Positions 13,058-24,478 are shown, counted from the first letter of the stretch. The stretch is 64,000 nucleotides of DNA from Isoetes taiwanensis (GCA_021234155.1 JAJEKV010000035.1:2976001-3040000), one strand, 5' to 3'. The notes: a model not told the origin generated them from the letters alone. Made by a program: numbers and translations.

Positions 13058-13156
13058 GAATGTCCGTTTAGGGGACATTCCTGAGATGGAAACAGGGCAA
13101 CGCGCGGAGCGCGGAGCCCTGTTGACATCTCAGGAATGTCTCCTAAACGGACATTC
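13058..13156. repeat. Fold-back element with 31-bp arms and GC-rich loop
   Basis: The left arm is 13058-13088 and the right arm 13126-13156. They are reverse complements with one mismatch (core GTCCGTTTAGGGGACATTC). Inside, ACAGGGC at 13092 pairs with GCCCTGT at 13116, leaving a GCGCGGAGCGCGG core. The structure suits a miniature fold-back transposon or an inverted-repeat small-RNA locus. Confidence 0.7.
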
Positions 13157-13184
13157 TTGCAACGTGGAAAAGACTTAGGAGACA

Positions 13185-13266
13185 TTCTGATGCAAGTAAA
13201 AAGCTTAAGAATGCAGGTAAACACTTCGGAATGCATGGTAAACTCACCGGAATGAAGGTAAACGAG
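13185..13266 (+). repeat. Short tandem repeat, about 21-bp unit, 3-4 copies
   Basis: Units resembling GGAATGCATGGTAAACTCACC occur consecutively next to the fold-back element. Confidence 0.5.
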
Positions 13267-13269
13267 CAG

Positions 13270-16190
13270 TAGAAGCAGAGCAGCCGCCCGTAGAAGCTCT
13301 GGTCCGTGATCAAAATTTTTTTACTAGCATTCTTTGTTTGAAACAGTGCCACGTGGCACGGCGCTACTGGTGGACGCAGCAGAATGTCTCCTAAGTATTT
13401 TTTACGTTAGTTTCAAGTACGTAGCTAGGATAAGAGCTAACCGATTCTACACATGTTGAGCAAAAAATGATCAATTTCTGAGTTGTGTTTTGTCTGCAGC
13501 TTGCCAAAATAACTGTAAGTAATTCTATGCGGGCATAGCCCTGAATCTCCTCTGGCCATGCCATTAAGAGTGCGAACACAACACACAGAGACGCAGAACT
13601 CCGAACTGATACTTAAGAAGCGGAAGGGTTTGGGATTTTTCCTTATTATGAGATAAAGCCGAGATAATGCTGGGAATCAGCTCTATTCATTTCATGCTCG
13701 GAAGGAATGGAAGCCTGCATCCAGCTTCAGCCGCGAATAACCTCTCGTAGCAGCTTGATCTACCTCAGCAACTACCTCCGTTGTTTTTGCCCAGCCCCAC
13801 TTTCGGTGCTATAACTACTGCTCATTTTAGGCAAATTGACCGATGAGAGTTGTGAGCAAAATAATTAAGTTGAGACATGCCATGCCAGGATCCAAAAGCA
13901 CTGGAACAATAAAAATCCTCAGCTCTGATGTTTCATCAGCTCATCTTTCCTACTGCAATCAAAATCTTCCGTATGTAAGCTTCCTTGCCAATTTATGCAA
14001 ATTAATTCCAATGCAGGTATCACCACGTTAAATAAAATTGTGGCCTCTTCTCGGTAGTAGGCTGGAATGCCATCTCATAGTGCCCATGAAATATCTGTGA
14101 TAATTTGTTCTACCGCAGGCTCTGAACGGGCTTATATCATTTGTTAAAAGACGAAACTGGTAAAGGGTTGAGCCTTGCATACTGCAATTCTGCAGTGCAC
14201 AATAAATCTTCTATTACGCCATAGCCAAAGCTTAAAATGCCGTAACCAAAAGCTTTAAAAGAGAGTAAGAAATCTATGGGCTAGATCCGTCACCTCAACT
14301 ACCTTTGCATCTGCAAAAAAAGCAAAACACAGCCTACCTTGTAATGACGGCGGCCCTGGGGCTAGGTATCTTTAAGTGCCGAAATGACAAAATCATGACT
14401 CCGGAACGATTTTTGTCTCAAGAAAGTCACCTAGTACCTTATTAAACCAGCCTCTGCTAATAAATCTCAGTATCTCTGCCGGTGCCGTTTAACAACTAGC
14501 CGGTTCATGAATTTTGCTGTAGAACTACGGTGGGAGCATAGCCATGCCTTCAAACCTCGCCCACTTTATTGGCTCCCGAAATTGAGTCAACATGCCAAGC
14601 GGGTTCGCCTGAACCCGTAGATAATTCCAAAAAATAATTCCAAAAACTAATTTTACTCTGCATTTTTTACCGGCAAATAGATATAGATAATTCGAAATGA
14701 CCCTCTTTGGAGCCGGTTTTTTTTCTAATAATCTTATATATAGAAGGAATATATAGAAGGAATATAGAAGGATGAATACAAAAACTATCATTTCTATCAA
14801 AAAAAAAAAAAAAAAAAAAAAAAAAACTAGCAGAACTGCAGGGTTGGGGTGAAGGTTAGGGCAGGGATAGAGTAGTTACTTTGGCTAAGCTTATTTTTAA
14901 ATGCAACGTGGTACGGAGCAACGATTTAAGTTTTGTTGATTCTTTGTATTTATCTTTTCATGGACGGTCCTATAGAGGGTTGTATTGGACCTTTATAGCC
15001 ACCACAATAGTGTACCTTTGTTGACAAATCAGGTGTTGGTAGATAATAATTGGTTTCGTGTTGTAGATAGATAGATAGATAGTATAAGATCGGGGATGTG
15101 CAATTTTACTTGTAAAATATGCAATTGATGTCCCTTGTTTCCTTTGATATGTGCAATCATATCAACCTAGAAATAAATACCATCTCTTCAATCTAAAGTG
15201 TCGTGCTACTTTGCTTGATCAACTTACTCTGACGGTACTCATCATAAGATGAGGTATTTAGCGCAGGAAAAAGAAATGAACTTTTGCTTCTTAAGGACAT
15301 TAAAAACCGGATATCTTGTCTCTCAGCTTTAGCCATTTGTCACTCTCTGCGGTAATATTCTTATTGTTGTTTGGTTAACCGTTTCCAAGAGCACTTGCAT
15401 ACCATAAAGGTTTTCATCACTCAAAAGTTATAACATTGAATGGCGACTGTCATTCTCAAAGGACTTGCAGCAAAGAGCACCCTTTAATTCAGGCCTACAA
15501 ATAAAGATTTGTTACATGTAATATATTTACTTTTACAAGAAACTATGACAACCAGATATTGAAAATGAGCCAAATGTCTTGTAAATGTTATTAAAATGGC
15601 TTGCATTGCTCATGCTTCAGGGCATATCCAAATGGAGAAAGTCACATCCCCAGCGTACATTATTCAGTTACAAGCATAATAGAAAATCACATATGAATAT
15701 GATAAAATGAAGTCTCTAGATGTTTATGATTGTCATGCAAAATACTACTGTGCTGCCCTGTTATGAAAAAGAAACGACTATGTCGTGTGCTCCTTAGCAT
15801 TACCCAAGAAAGCTCAATAGTTTTTGTCACATTCTGGGATATGTTCAACTAGGCCAATTTTCAATAAGTAACTGTCAGAAGAGAGAAGTATTTCTGTTGT
15901 GCATACATAAATCCAACTTGGCCAGGTTTGACAACCTTTGTAACCATATTCCTCTTTAATTTGCTCTATGCCTGCAAACAAAATATCAATCCAAGCCGAG
16001 CTTGATTTCTTTATTTTTATTGGGTCTTCTTCTCAAGCTTGTGCTGCTTTTTTGCAAACCTAGTACAATATGTAGCAAAATAACAGGGGGTTCCAGGGGG
16101 ATTTGATATAGATATAATTCTTGAAACCATAGACCATATCCCTAAAACAATTCAATGGGTTATTATAAAAAAAAACATAGATTTAAGATA
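13270..16190. other. Intergenic, nothing recognised as a gene
   Basis: The region contains a run of about 28 A residues at 14798-14826, as at the 3' end of a retroposed copy. It is followed by CTAGCAGAACTGCAGGGTTG, which recurs near 23256. A (GATA)n microsatellite lies at 15064-15082. No open frame has family resemblance. Confidence 0.4.
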
Positions 16191-16202
16191 AAAAATAGTC
16201 AC

Positions 16203-16280
16203 ATTAGCTCACTGGTTAGATTGGTTAAAGTAGTCTTATTAGGACATTGAGTTATTTTGGTAGAGGTTCGAATCCCCGTA
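16203..16280 (+). repeat. tRNA-like sequence, possible SINE head
   Basis: TAGCTCACTGGTTAGA at 16205 resembles a pol III box A, and GGTTCGAATCC at 16265 is a good box B about 55-60 nt downstream. The D- and T-arm-like parts are present, but acceptor stem pairing is poor, so a functional tRNA is unlikely. A tRNA-derived SINE or decayed tRNA fits better. Confidence 0.4.
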
Positions 16281-16599
16281 TTTCATATTCAAAAAACTTA
16301 AGCAAAACCGTATAGAGACTCGATATACCATCAAAACCTTAGGCAAACTCGTATTCGACATCTTAAAATCATAGGCGTCCCCAATCATAATTGAGCATAA
16401 TCGAAACGAGAGGTGTCCAGAGGCTCCAACATATAGTCTGGGCCGTAGGATTGACAGATCCGACGACTGTGGTAGTCCAGGGTGCACCTCGTTTAGAATA
16501 TGACAAAGAAACTAAAAGTTATGATCTGGAAAGTAAACTTACCCAACAACAGTACGTGGTGTCAGGTGTATTATTTACCATGTATAGATCATGTTTCGG

Positions 16600-16752
16600 A
16601 AAATCTAACAAGGGCTGCAACAGGAATAGATTTGACAAACTTCTTTCATGTGCCTTCAAAGACCTATGGCCCTTGTCTTCAAATGCATCATAATCACCAT
16701 AAAATGAAGCCAATTGTTGGTTATATAGGGGCAGTATATCTGTAACCATCTG
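16600..16752 (-). pseudogene. Exon-like open stretch of unknown protein
   Basis: On the minus strand a TGTTGTTGCAG acceptor-like tract precedes a frame reading MVTDILPLYNQQLASFYGDY and continuing for about 48 codons with ordinary protein composition. No partner exon or family was recognised. It may be one exon of a real or dead gene; the call rests only on composition and the acceptor. Confidence 0.25.
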
Positions 16753-16799
16753 CAACAACATAGTTAACACCCAACCCAACTAACCATATCCAATATTAT

Positions 16800-18120
16800 A
16801 TTAGCAAATTATATTGTGTTTAGTTACCAATAGAGTCTAGAAATACATTCTACAAGACTAGATTTTGCTGTGGATTCAATCTTGTGACCATCAGGCTGCA
16901 CTATTGTAAGAGAACTTTGCATTTGAAGGTAACCCAAGTGAAGAAGCAATTCAACATAATGAAGTGTATACTGAACAGGTGGGAAGATGTATTAGGGACG
17001 GACATATGATTTTATGGATTCGTCTAAGTCATGCTGGAAAGTCTTGTTTCCTCAAAAGAATATGCATCACAAAAAGTAAGATGAGAATAGTCAATAATAG
17101 AAAATGATATACAAGAGGGAGCAGAAGAAGAGACAAGTCTTCACCCAATGAACTAAAATTGCTATTGAATGAGAAGACCTACAAAATTAGTGACCACTCT
17201 GCTCTTTAGAACTGGATCTTATATACAGTGAGCCATGCCAGATTATTAGTATCCTTCACCTCCAGCCTTCCAAATAAGCAAGGACCCAAAATGCATTGTA
17301 ATTCTCTAAGCCTAGGAAAGGAATAGACCTTATAAATCCATCACTCATCGGACATCTATATTCCATACTTTAGAACCACCATACAAGCTGGTAAGTCGTA
17401 TTTAATTAAAGTGGGACTCATTCCATTCCCACTTTTTTTGGGAAACCTGTTAATTTACACAAAAAGAAGCACCCCGACCCGAAAACTGGCCATAATTGGA
17501 TTTTTTGTCTATTAGTGTGCATCCAAGCTATTCTTCCAGTTTTCTTGGATAGCGTGTCGAGAACAAGAACAATGCAACGCAAACATAGGAATTTCATTAC
17601 AGCTTGAAACCAAAGTTCTAATTGAAAAAGATTCTTAGTTGAACATTTTGGCTCTATTTTCTTAGGTGGGTAGATAATAATCACAAATTCCAACAAAAAT
17701 TAAGCAAATTGTTTACTTAATTGCCCAAAAATACTAGTTTTGAGATACCTTATATTTATAAATGGGCTCATTACAATATATATTACAGTGGGTGAAGAGA
17801 CCATAGTGGTAGTATGGGCACAATGATTACACCCTCTTCACACATGAACCACCTAGTGCAAAGTGCGCGTGGAGCTCTCTCCTAGTCACGGAGCAACTTA
17901 CAGACGATAGAAATTTGTATGAGGAGTTCCTTTATGGGCCACGTGCTTGTATGTCCAACTGATGTCACCACCCTTTTCTCGGCACCTTTCTTCAATGAAT
18001 TGATCTTTTCATTGCTCCCAAGCATGTAATATCTGGTCGAGATAAGGACTGCAAGAGACAAAATCAAATTAGTCAAGTGATGCTACATGCAGAAAAAATA
18101 AAATAAAGCATAGTTCTTAG
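16800..18120. other. Intergenic; one further exon-like stretch
   Basis: Minus strand 17890-18045 shows a CTTGCAG acceptor-like tract followed by VLISTRYYMLGSNEKINSLK and about 30 more codons. No family was recognised. The rest shows nothing. Confidence 0.25.
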
Positions 18121-18179
18121 GGCCATTTTTGGAAAAATGAGGGCATGAGAAAGGCAAACTCGAGAGGGAAAAACACTGG

Positions 18180-18690
18180 TGAAGGCCTTTCGACTTCGCG
18201 AAGTCGAGAAAGGGTACCAAAGCTTAAAAACGCAAGTTCTAGGGGTTGAAGGCCTTTCGACTCATGAAGTCGAGAAAGGCGCCCAAGCGAAGAACGTAGG
18301 GTTTCGTGGATCAAAAGGCCTTTCGACCGCTGAGTCGAGAAAGGCGGTCAAGGCCGAAAACGCAGTTTTAGTCGGGAAGGCCTTTCTCGACTCATGAAGT
18401 CAAGAAAGGTACTCAAAACGAAAACGCAAGTTTTAGGGTTGGGAAAGGTTTTCTCGACTTCGCATGAGTCGAGAAAGGCAAACAAAAGTTTAAAAACGCA
18501 AGTTTTAGGGGTCGAGAGGCCTTTCTCGACTCGCGAAGTCGAGAAAGGCGCTCAAAGCCGTAAAACACGGGTTTTAGGGGTTGGAAGGCCTTTCTCGACT
18601 CGAAGTCGAGAAAGGCTCAAAAAAGTTCGAAAAATGCAAGTTTGAGGGCCTTTTCGACTCGCGAAGTCGAAAAAGGCGCTTCGAAAAAAA
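18180..18690. repeat. Tandem array of eight TCGAC/GTCGA hairpins, units of about 61-78 bp
   Basis: Eight units start near 18183, 18248, 18317, 18378, 18445, 18508, 18586 and 18649. Each has a stem of the form GGCCTTTCTCGACT / AGTCGAGAAAGGC around a 3-6 nt centre (often CGCGA). Stems are joined by spacers sharing ACGCAAGTTTTAGGG. Stem-changing substitutions are sometimes compensated. Reading frames through the array are repeat by-products. The array resembles in architecture, but not in sequence, the hairpin arrays at 51-58 kb. Confidence 0.9.
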
Positions 18691-18739
18691 AAAAGGCAAT
18701 TTCAAAGCTCAGAGTCCGAGAAGGTCGAAAATGAATAAC

Positions 18740-19680
18740 CTTCAAACATCCTATGTATTTTCTATGAAAAAATACCCTCCCCATAAATTTCCTACGTATT
18801 TTCCATGAAAAATAGACCCTCCCCATTTATTATCTAATGGACACATATCCAATGGACCCTCCCCCTTTCTAATGAACCATACCATATAGCTATATGAAGA
18901 GGGGACCATTGGGCTCATATTTAGCCATATAAAGAGTAATGCCTAATGCACATGTAAATAGCAACATATGCACCTATAATACACATTATAACCTATGAGA
19001 GCCTATTAGACCTATGCATTAAATCTATTAATATGCATTAGACCTACTAATATGTACTTGTCCCCATTTTGTGACTTGAACCTTCAAAATGGGTTAAACA
19101 AGGTGTAAATTATATCATGATCTTCGCAAAGTTAAATTTTTACCTTAGAATAAGAATATATGCCTAGAAAACGTGCACCATGGGAACATATTGTTTAACG
19201 TGTGAACATAATAGCACACACATAAAAAGAGGAAATTGGGGACACGTCAAAATATAATCCTATATTATTAGCATTTATTTTACACTTTCTTTTTCAATGT
19301 ATTTTTTTACCCTTTTTTTTCTAATACCCCGCCTTTTTTCCCGCCTATGCTTGAATTTTAAAATCATTTATTTTACACTTTCTTTTTCAACGTATTATTT
19401 TACCCCTTTTTTTTCTAATACCCCGTCTTTTTTTCCCGCCCATGCTTGAATTTTAAACTTTGGTACATACCTTTGAGACAGAAGTTCATTTGTACCGCTT
19501 GGAAGAAGCTCCCAACGCCATAGCCACCGGCTTTTACTCCACCTCCGATCCAAACTCAACCCCTTAAATCCTCTGCCTTGCATCTCCATAACCCATTTCT
19601 CTGTTTCCATTTTCATCTCCCATAGCTCCGGCATGAATCCGTCGTCTCATCCCTGTTATCTTCCCAGTTCCTCTATCCCG
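18740..19680. repeat. AT-rich intergenic with 93-bp tandem duplication
   Basis: A unit starting CATTTATTTTACACTTTC at 19272 repeats at 19365, a 93-bp period, ending with a TTGAATTTTAAA tail. A weaker 43-bp duplication lies at 18750-18830. No gene was seen. Confidence 0.7.
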
Positions 19681-19864
19681 GTCTTTGCCCCGGTCTTTGC
19701 CCCGGTCTTTGCCCCCATTTTTTCGTTTCAGCGCCTCCCTTTGCTGTGCAAGGGGCCCCGATTATGCTGTTGGAAGATCTCGGTCGGGATTTGAGAGCAA
19801 AATCGACGCAATGGAGCAGAACGCCCTTGAAATGACAAGAAATCCTGAAGAATTTGGAATGGCT

Positions 19865-20221
19865 CTAAAATAAGGTTCTAAAGCCGCTGAATCCTGAAGC
19901 CACTGAAACAAGGCTTGAAGATATGCCTATAAATTTATCACAGCAAGCAACGGCAAGTATGGCAGCAACGATGATGACAATGGTCCGCTTACGGCCATGG
20001 AGCTGCTGCATAAGCTGTCTGCGCCCCTGCTGCTGCAGCTGCACCCTTTTTTTCAAGTAATATCTAAGTTGCTCAGAGTCGGCAGATTGAGTCCGAGCAA
20101 TGGACATGGACGGAAGATCCTCTGCCCAAAAACACGACTTTGCCTGGCGTATTTGTGCCGGCATTCTTTGTGCGGGCATCATTTGGCGCTTTCTTCCTCT
20201 ATCGGGCATCCTTTGGCGCAT
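19865..20221 (-). CDS. Hypothetical basic protein with one membrane segment
   Basis: A 118-codon open frame starts MRQRMPDRGRKRQ. It has a glutamine/arginine-rich middle (KKRVQLQQQGRRQLMQQL) and one hydrophobic segment (TIVIIVAAILAVACC) near residues 80-95, and then ends. It lies in a locally GC-richer island. A second minus-strand frame lies 150 bp upstream (20625-20377). The plus-strand frames over the same DNA look like antisense artefacts. It is not recognised and may be non-coding. Confidence 0.2.
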   Translation of the reverse strand: MRQRMPDRGRKRQMMPAQRMPAQIRQAKSCFWAEDLPSMSIARTQSADSEQLRYYLKKRVQLQQQGRRQLMQQLHGRKRTIVIIVAAILAVACCDKFIGISSSLVSVASGFSGFRTLF

Positions 20222-20376
20222 TCTTCCTCTGTCAGATCCCCAACAGCGGCCTTCAGCATTGAGTCCTTCGGAAAGTAATTCTGGAAAGCAGATTGGTCCG
20301 GAAATAGAGGAGCAGATTGGAAATGGAAATCTGTAACCAATCTATTTCCAAGGCTTCCCCATTTTCTGCTTCTCCA

Positions 20377-20532
20377 TTAACCTAGGGCCGATTCCAAGGC
20401 TTCTCCATTTCCAATCTGTTTCTCCATCTCTTCTTGCGTTGGGCTCCATCTCGCAGAACAGAGCGGAGTGCATAATAGTAGAACCAAGGCTGCGATTGCT
20501 CCGAACATATAACAGCTCTTGGGTGTTACCAT
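20377..20532 (-). CDS. Hypothetical short protein with signal-peptide-like start
   Basis: From the internal ATG the frame reads MVTPKSCYMFGAIAALVLLL, then a C-T-P-L-C-S-A cleavage-like site and a short hydrophilic tail that stops after about 51 residues. The beginning is a textbook secretion signal. The mature part (RWSPTQEEMEKQIGNGEALE) matches no family known to me. Downstream on the same strand, around 20150-20270, other frames show EEECAKGCP-type cysteine motifs, so a longer cysteine-rich secreted protein broken by frameshifts is possible. Confidence 0.25.
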   Translation of the reverse strand: MVTPKSCYMFGAIAALVLLLCTPLCSARWSPTQEEMEKQIGNGEALESALG

Positions 20533-20904
20533 GGCCAGATCCTGCAAATTTTCCAGATTGTAGAATGCAATGATGCAGAATGCGTGTGAGGTCGGAAGCA
20601 GAGGGCTGCTAGATGAGCAGTGCAAGACCGCTCATGTAAGCGCCGAGAAGGCGCGTCGGCCGGCCAATGATGCGTGGGGCATGTCTGAAAAAGATTCCAA
20701 ATATCATGTGATAAATTTATAGGCTTTTATTTGATAAATTTGAAACAAGCCACCGAAATCCATGTTGTGCAAGATGAAGATATGCCAAAGAGATGTGCAA
20801 GGAGGATCCTGTTGCCATGCACTAGCCTAGAGTTTTGAGCGAAGATTTAATGAAGTTTTGAACCATGGTGGATTCAGTTTTTTGGCCGAAGCTTCAGAAA
20901 AGGA

Positions 20905-21035
20905 TGCTTCATTCTCGACTCGCGAGTCGAGAATGAAGCAAATCAAGCGCATGTTTAGAGAAGTATCAAAGGATGCTTAGGGTGAAAGCTTCATAAAAGG
21001 ATGCTTCATTCTCGACTACCGAGTCGAGAATGGAG
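20905..21035. repeat. Perfect 36-bp palindrome plus diverged copy
   Basis: 20905-20940 is perfectly self-complementary (half-site TGCTTCATTCTCGACTCG). About 95 bp downstream, 21008-21033 carries an imperfect copy (CATTCTCGACT / CGAGTCGAGAATG), with the flank AAGGATGCTTCATTCTCGAC repeated. The TCTCGACTCGCGA core links it to the 18.2-18.7 kb array. Confidence 0.9.
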
Positions 21036-21149
21036 GCAGTTGTATTGTATGTTTGGTGTTGTATTTAGTCATTAGATTAATTTAATTTATTATTTAATTA
21101 ATTATTTAGTTAGTTTAATTAATTATTAATTATACATTAATAATTAATA

Positions 21150-21425
21150 CTTTTGGGGGGGGGGGGGAACCTTGCCCCACTTTGCCCCTCCCTCTCCTCC
21201 TTTGCCCCTTTGCTCTTCTCTTTCCCCCGGCGCCCCCCTCCTTCCCCCCTCCTCCCTCCCCCCGCCCCTTCCCTTCCCCTTCTTCCAACTTATCCCTTGT
21301 CTCTCCTACCTCTCCCCTGCCTCCTCCCTCTCCCTTGCTCCTTTGCCTCCCTCCCTCAATCCCTCCCTTCCATCTCCCCTTCCTTCCTACCATTCTTTCT
21401 CCACCGTCTCCTCTTCTTTTCTCGG
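21150..21425 (+). repeat. Poly(G) run and long polypyrimidine tract
   Basis: A run of G at 21156-21168 precedes about 250 bp of nearly pure C/T on the plus strand. The open frames across it on both strands are compositional. Such a tract could form triplex (H-DNA). Confidence 0.9.
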
Positions 21426-21429
21426 ATTG

Positions 21430-22800
21430 TTCTTTGTAAATATTATTGTTGCTCTATTAAGAAAAAATACTATTCAAGCATTCATTTCAAAAAAAAAAAT
21501 TTAGTATGAGTCCCATTTTCAGTCCGAGTCCCAAATTTCGAGATTTGACCCACTTTAATTAAATGCGACTTTGGTGCACCCTCTTCCTGGACAGCTACTG
21601 CTAAATGTACTTTAATCTTTGCCAAAACAATATGAGACATGCCCATAAGGTAGGCACACACCCAAACAAATAGACATATTGAAAAATGGGACCTCTTGTC
21701 AAATGCTTTACTATATCCCACATATGTCTCTGTTCTTTTATCTTATCTTCATATGTACAGGTTATTTTCTAGTGAAAGGCTACAAAAACTTACCCGCAAT
21801 AAAAATGGAGTGTAATTCAAGTCTAAGTCTTCACACGCTTTTCTGTCTTCATCAGATAGGTCATTATTTGGTACAAATTATGCATTTACGTAAATAACAA
21901 AACATATTGATCGGAAAAGCCCACGAACAATGATGATGCACTCTCCAGAAGTAGTATCTCAGAGCCATCCTGTTCCACATAGGACAAAAAAAAGGTTTGA
22001 TCAATAATTGCATAGCAACGGGAAGAACCTTGATAACAAATCGTGAACTTGCAGCCATGTTGAATTTGCAAGTTTTACCGCATTACTTAAAATAAAAAGA
22101 GCTAACACTACAAGCTTAGAATTAGACCATCAAGCCTACATGATGAGCAAATTTTTTTAACAAAGTTTGAACATAAAGATCATAGCTATCCGGTTGCACG
22201 ATAAATAATTGCAAAATATTTCACAACATCCGTTAACTAGTGTGCATTATATGAAGGCAATAGAGGTCAACAACAACATGGAGGCTAGCTTCGGCCATAC
22301 ATCTTACAAGGACAATAATATCATTGATGCAAAAGTGTCCAAACATGCATGGTTTAGTCGAAATACATACCTTTAGGTTAGACTGTGATATGTTCCTTGT
22401 TGTGGTTTAAATCAAGACAAATATAATCATTGCATCCAAAGAAAGAGATGGCCAATGCGGGTTGAACCACTTCCATTTAATCTAGGAATAAACAGGCCCT
22501 TCATAACTTTTTATAGGATTTGGCTTAGGATATCCTAGCTCAACACGGAAGGAGGTGGCTATGATGAACACAAGACCTCCTATGATAAATAAAGTCTAGC
22601 TTTTGAACTTGCAGATCTATTGGTCATCGCGACCTATTAGAAATCAGAATCGGTGACCTTGATTGAAGCCACTCCATAAGCGAAAAGATCCCGATTCGGT
22701 CCGAATGAACGACTTTAGCACACGGCCCTAAGCGTAAGAAAGGAAGAAATGGAAATAAAAAACTTCGAAGGATTGGGTTTCAAATCTCGATCAAGAGCAA
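21430..22800. other. Intergenic, nothing recognised
   Basis: No gene, RNA or clear repeat was recognised beyond short A-runs. Confidence 0.4.
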
Positions 22801-23059
22801 GAAGCAAAAACATGAAAAATCTAGGTCAAAGGATGGCTATGGCGAGGCTATGGGTCGGATTGGAGCGAGAATGAACTCATTGGAGCGGATTGGGTTGGTG
22901 GAGCAGAATGAACTCAGTGGAGCGGATTATGGTTACATTCCTTCTTCAGTGGAGCGGATTGGGTTTCATGGCAGCAACTTCCAAAAAGGAACAGGCATCC
23001 GGAACACGGTCGCGAACAGGCAATTGCCCTAAACGGCAGGAAGAAAAGAAAGAAAAAAA

Positions 23060-23265
23060 GTTGGCTATGGCCACCACGAAAGCTTGGTAGATCTCCGCAG
23101 CAAATACTTGCTTTTCTAATTTCCACGACCCTACGATCGAGAAAATAAAGAATCGGACTGGCTAAAAAAGAAAAAAATGGACGTGGGGACACATTGGCAT
23201 AGCTCGTAACGCAGAAAGTGGGGGGGGGGGTTAGGCAACCCTGCTAAAAACTAGCAGAACTGAAC
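23060..23265. repeat. Dispersed repeat, copy 1 (partner at 28430-28745)
   Basis: GGCTATGGCCACCACGAAAG, ACTTGCTTTTC, CCTACGATC, AATAAAGAATCGGAC and GGTTAGGCAACC occur in the same order here and at 28430-28745. A tail CTAGCAGAACTG links it to 14826. On the minus strand both copies encode DLPSFRGGHSQ, and a coding origin is uncertain. Confidence 0.7.
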
Positions 23266-23631
23266 TACAAGGTTGGGAAGAAGGCTAGGCAGTTGGGTTT
23301 GTGTTGAAATTTTAATCGTAGTAATTTTAATTTTGGCGGCAACCTTCTTAAGGTTTTTTTTTTCTTATATCAGAGCGTACCAGTATGCTTGCAAAGGCTT
23401 GAATTCCATTGAAAAATAATATGGACATTAAAGAATTGCACGTTAACTTCCCATTATTGGTGTGATATCAGCCAATAATGCCTATGAAGATACATATCTC
23501 AGTGAATGGCTAAGAAGAAAAAGAATGATCATTAGAGGCCCTATAGTGCATGGAAAGAAACGTTAGCTCCATAAAGCATAAAAAGACATGAGATGGGACC
23601 TATAGACATAGGATGTACCATATGTCCATAC

Positions 23632-24478
23632 CTGTGTTGGAGGCTTAAGAACAAGCACATTCCCTGCAATAAGTGCATGGAAAATCTTAGGGACTGCAAA
23701 GTTGACAGGGTAATTGAAGGCACAATCCCTAGTGGAATTTACAAGATTCATGCCTGGAGTCTTTTCAACCGCTGTACAATAATAAATGTGGATTTTCAGT
23801 ACACAATTCTTGTAAATGCCTTGGAAGACGGGCACAATTTATTCCTGTCATTTCCTGGAAAGCTGTCCAACACAAGGAATTTACCCTCCAAAAGATTTCT
23901 CACATCCTCTTCAGTTGTATAAGAAATTATAACTCCAGAGCAGAGTAACTGCCACAAAGTTCAAGAATAAGTTCAATTCACCAACTTGATGAAAAACATT
24001 ACAGCATTTTTATTCTCAAAAGTGTAAGAACCTCTGAGACGGCATCTTTGGCGGGTTTAGCAACTTCCTTGACAAGGCGTTCTACAATTGGGTCTTTGTG
24101 GTCTTTAAGTAGAGCTGCAGCTTTATGCAAAAGCTCAGCTCGTTTTCACAATGGAAACTTAGCCCATGATTTCTGTGCAACCTTGGCACTCTAAATGACT
24201 CTGTTTACTTCCTCTTGTGTGCATGCGGAGGACAAAGTTTGATAACAAACAACATAAAACCTATACAACTCAGGGATGGTATCCAATAAAAATACTTAAC
24301 CATGCAAAGGACACTAGACATGTCAAAATTCAACACAGATTTGAATCCTAACCTTGAACCTTGTACTGAGTTTTCCTGGTTGCAGGATTATGATGTTTAC
24401 AGATTTGTCAAAAACATATGTCTTCCATTCACCATCAAAGTAATGTTTATACACATCTCTGTCTTTAATTTCCTCAAA
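23632..24478 (-). pseudogene. Non-phosphorylating NADP-GAPDH (GAPN, ALDH11) N-terminal half
   Basis: Minus-strand pieces follow GAPN order. First comes DVYKHYFDGEWKT with KSVNII (24478-24389). Next is QEEVNRVI-stop-SAKVAQKSWAKFPL-stop-KRAELLHKAAALLKDHKDPI with VERLVKEVAKPAKDAVSE (24230-24010). Then come LLEGKFLVLDSFPGNDRNK (about 23920-23845) and FNYPVNFAVPK plus ALIAGNVLVLKPPTQ (23718-23632), the start of the cofactor-binding Rossmann part. Pieces are separated by intron-like gaps. The stop in FPL-stop-KRAE sits where the family has Trp (TGG>TGA). Frames break between pieces and no catalytic cysteine half follows. The family oxidises glyceraldehyde-3-phosphate to 3-phosphoglycerate in the cytosol; this copy is dead. 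Retained gaps argue for DNA duplication rather than retroposition. Confidence 0.85.

Noticed and set aside
18179-18645. Open frames through the hairpin array reading repeated VEKGAQ-like peptides
   Set aside because: They follow the DNA repeat period and change phase with unit length; there is no independent coding signal.
18180-18690. CRISPR array
   Set aside because: Regular repeats with spacers, but the spacers are alike, the stems are long, and the context is a plant nuclear genome.
21130-21509. Pro/Ser-rich or Gly/Arg-rich ORFs over the polypyrimidine tract
   Set aside because: Pure composition effect of a C/T tract on both strands.
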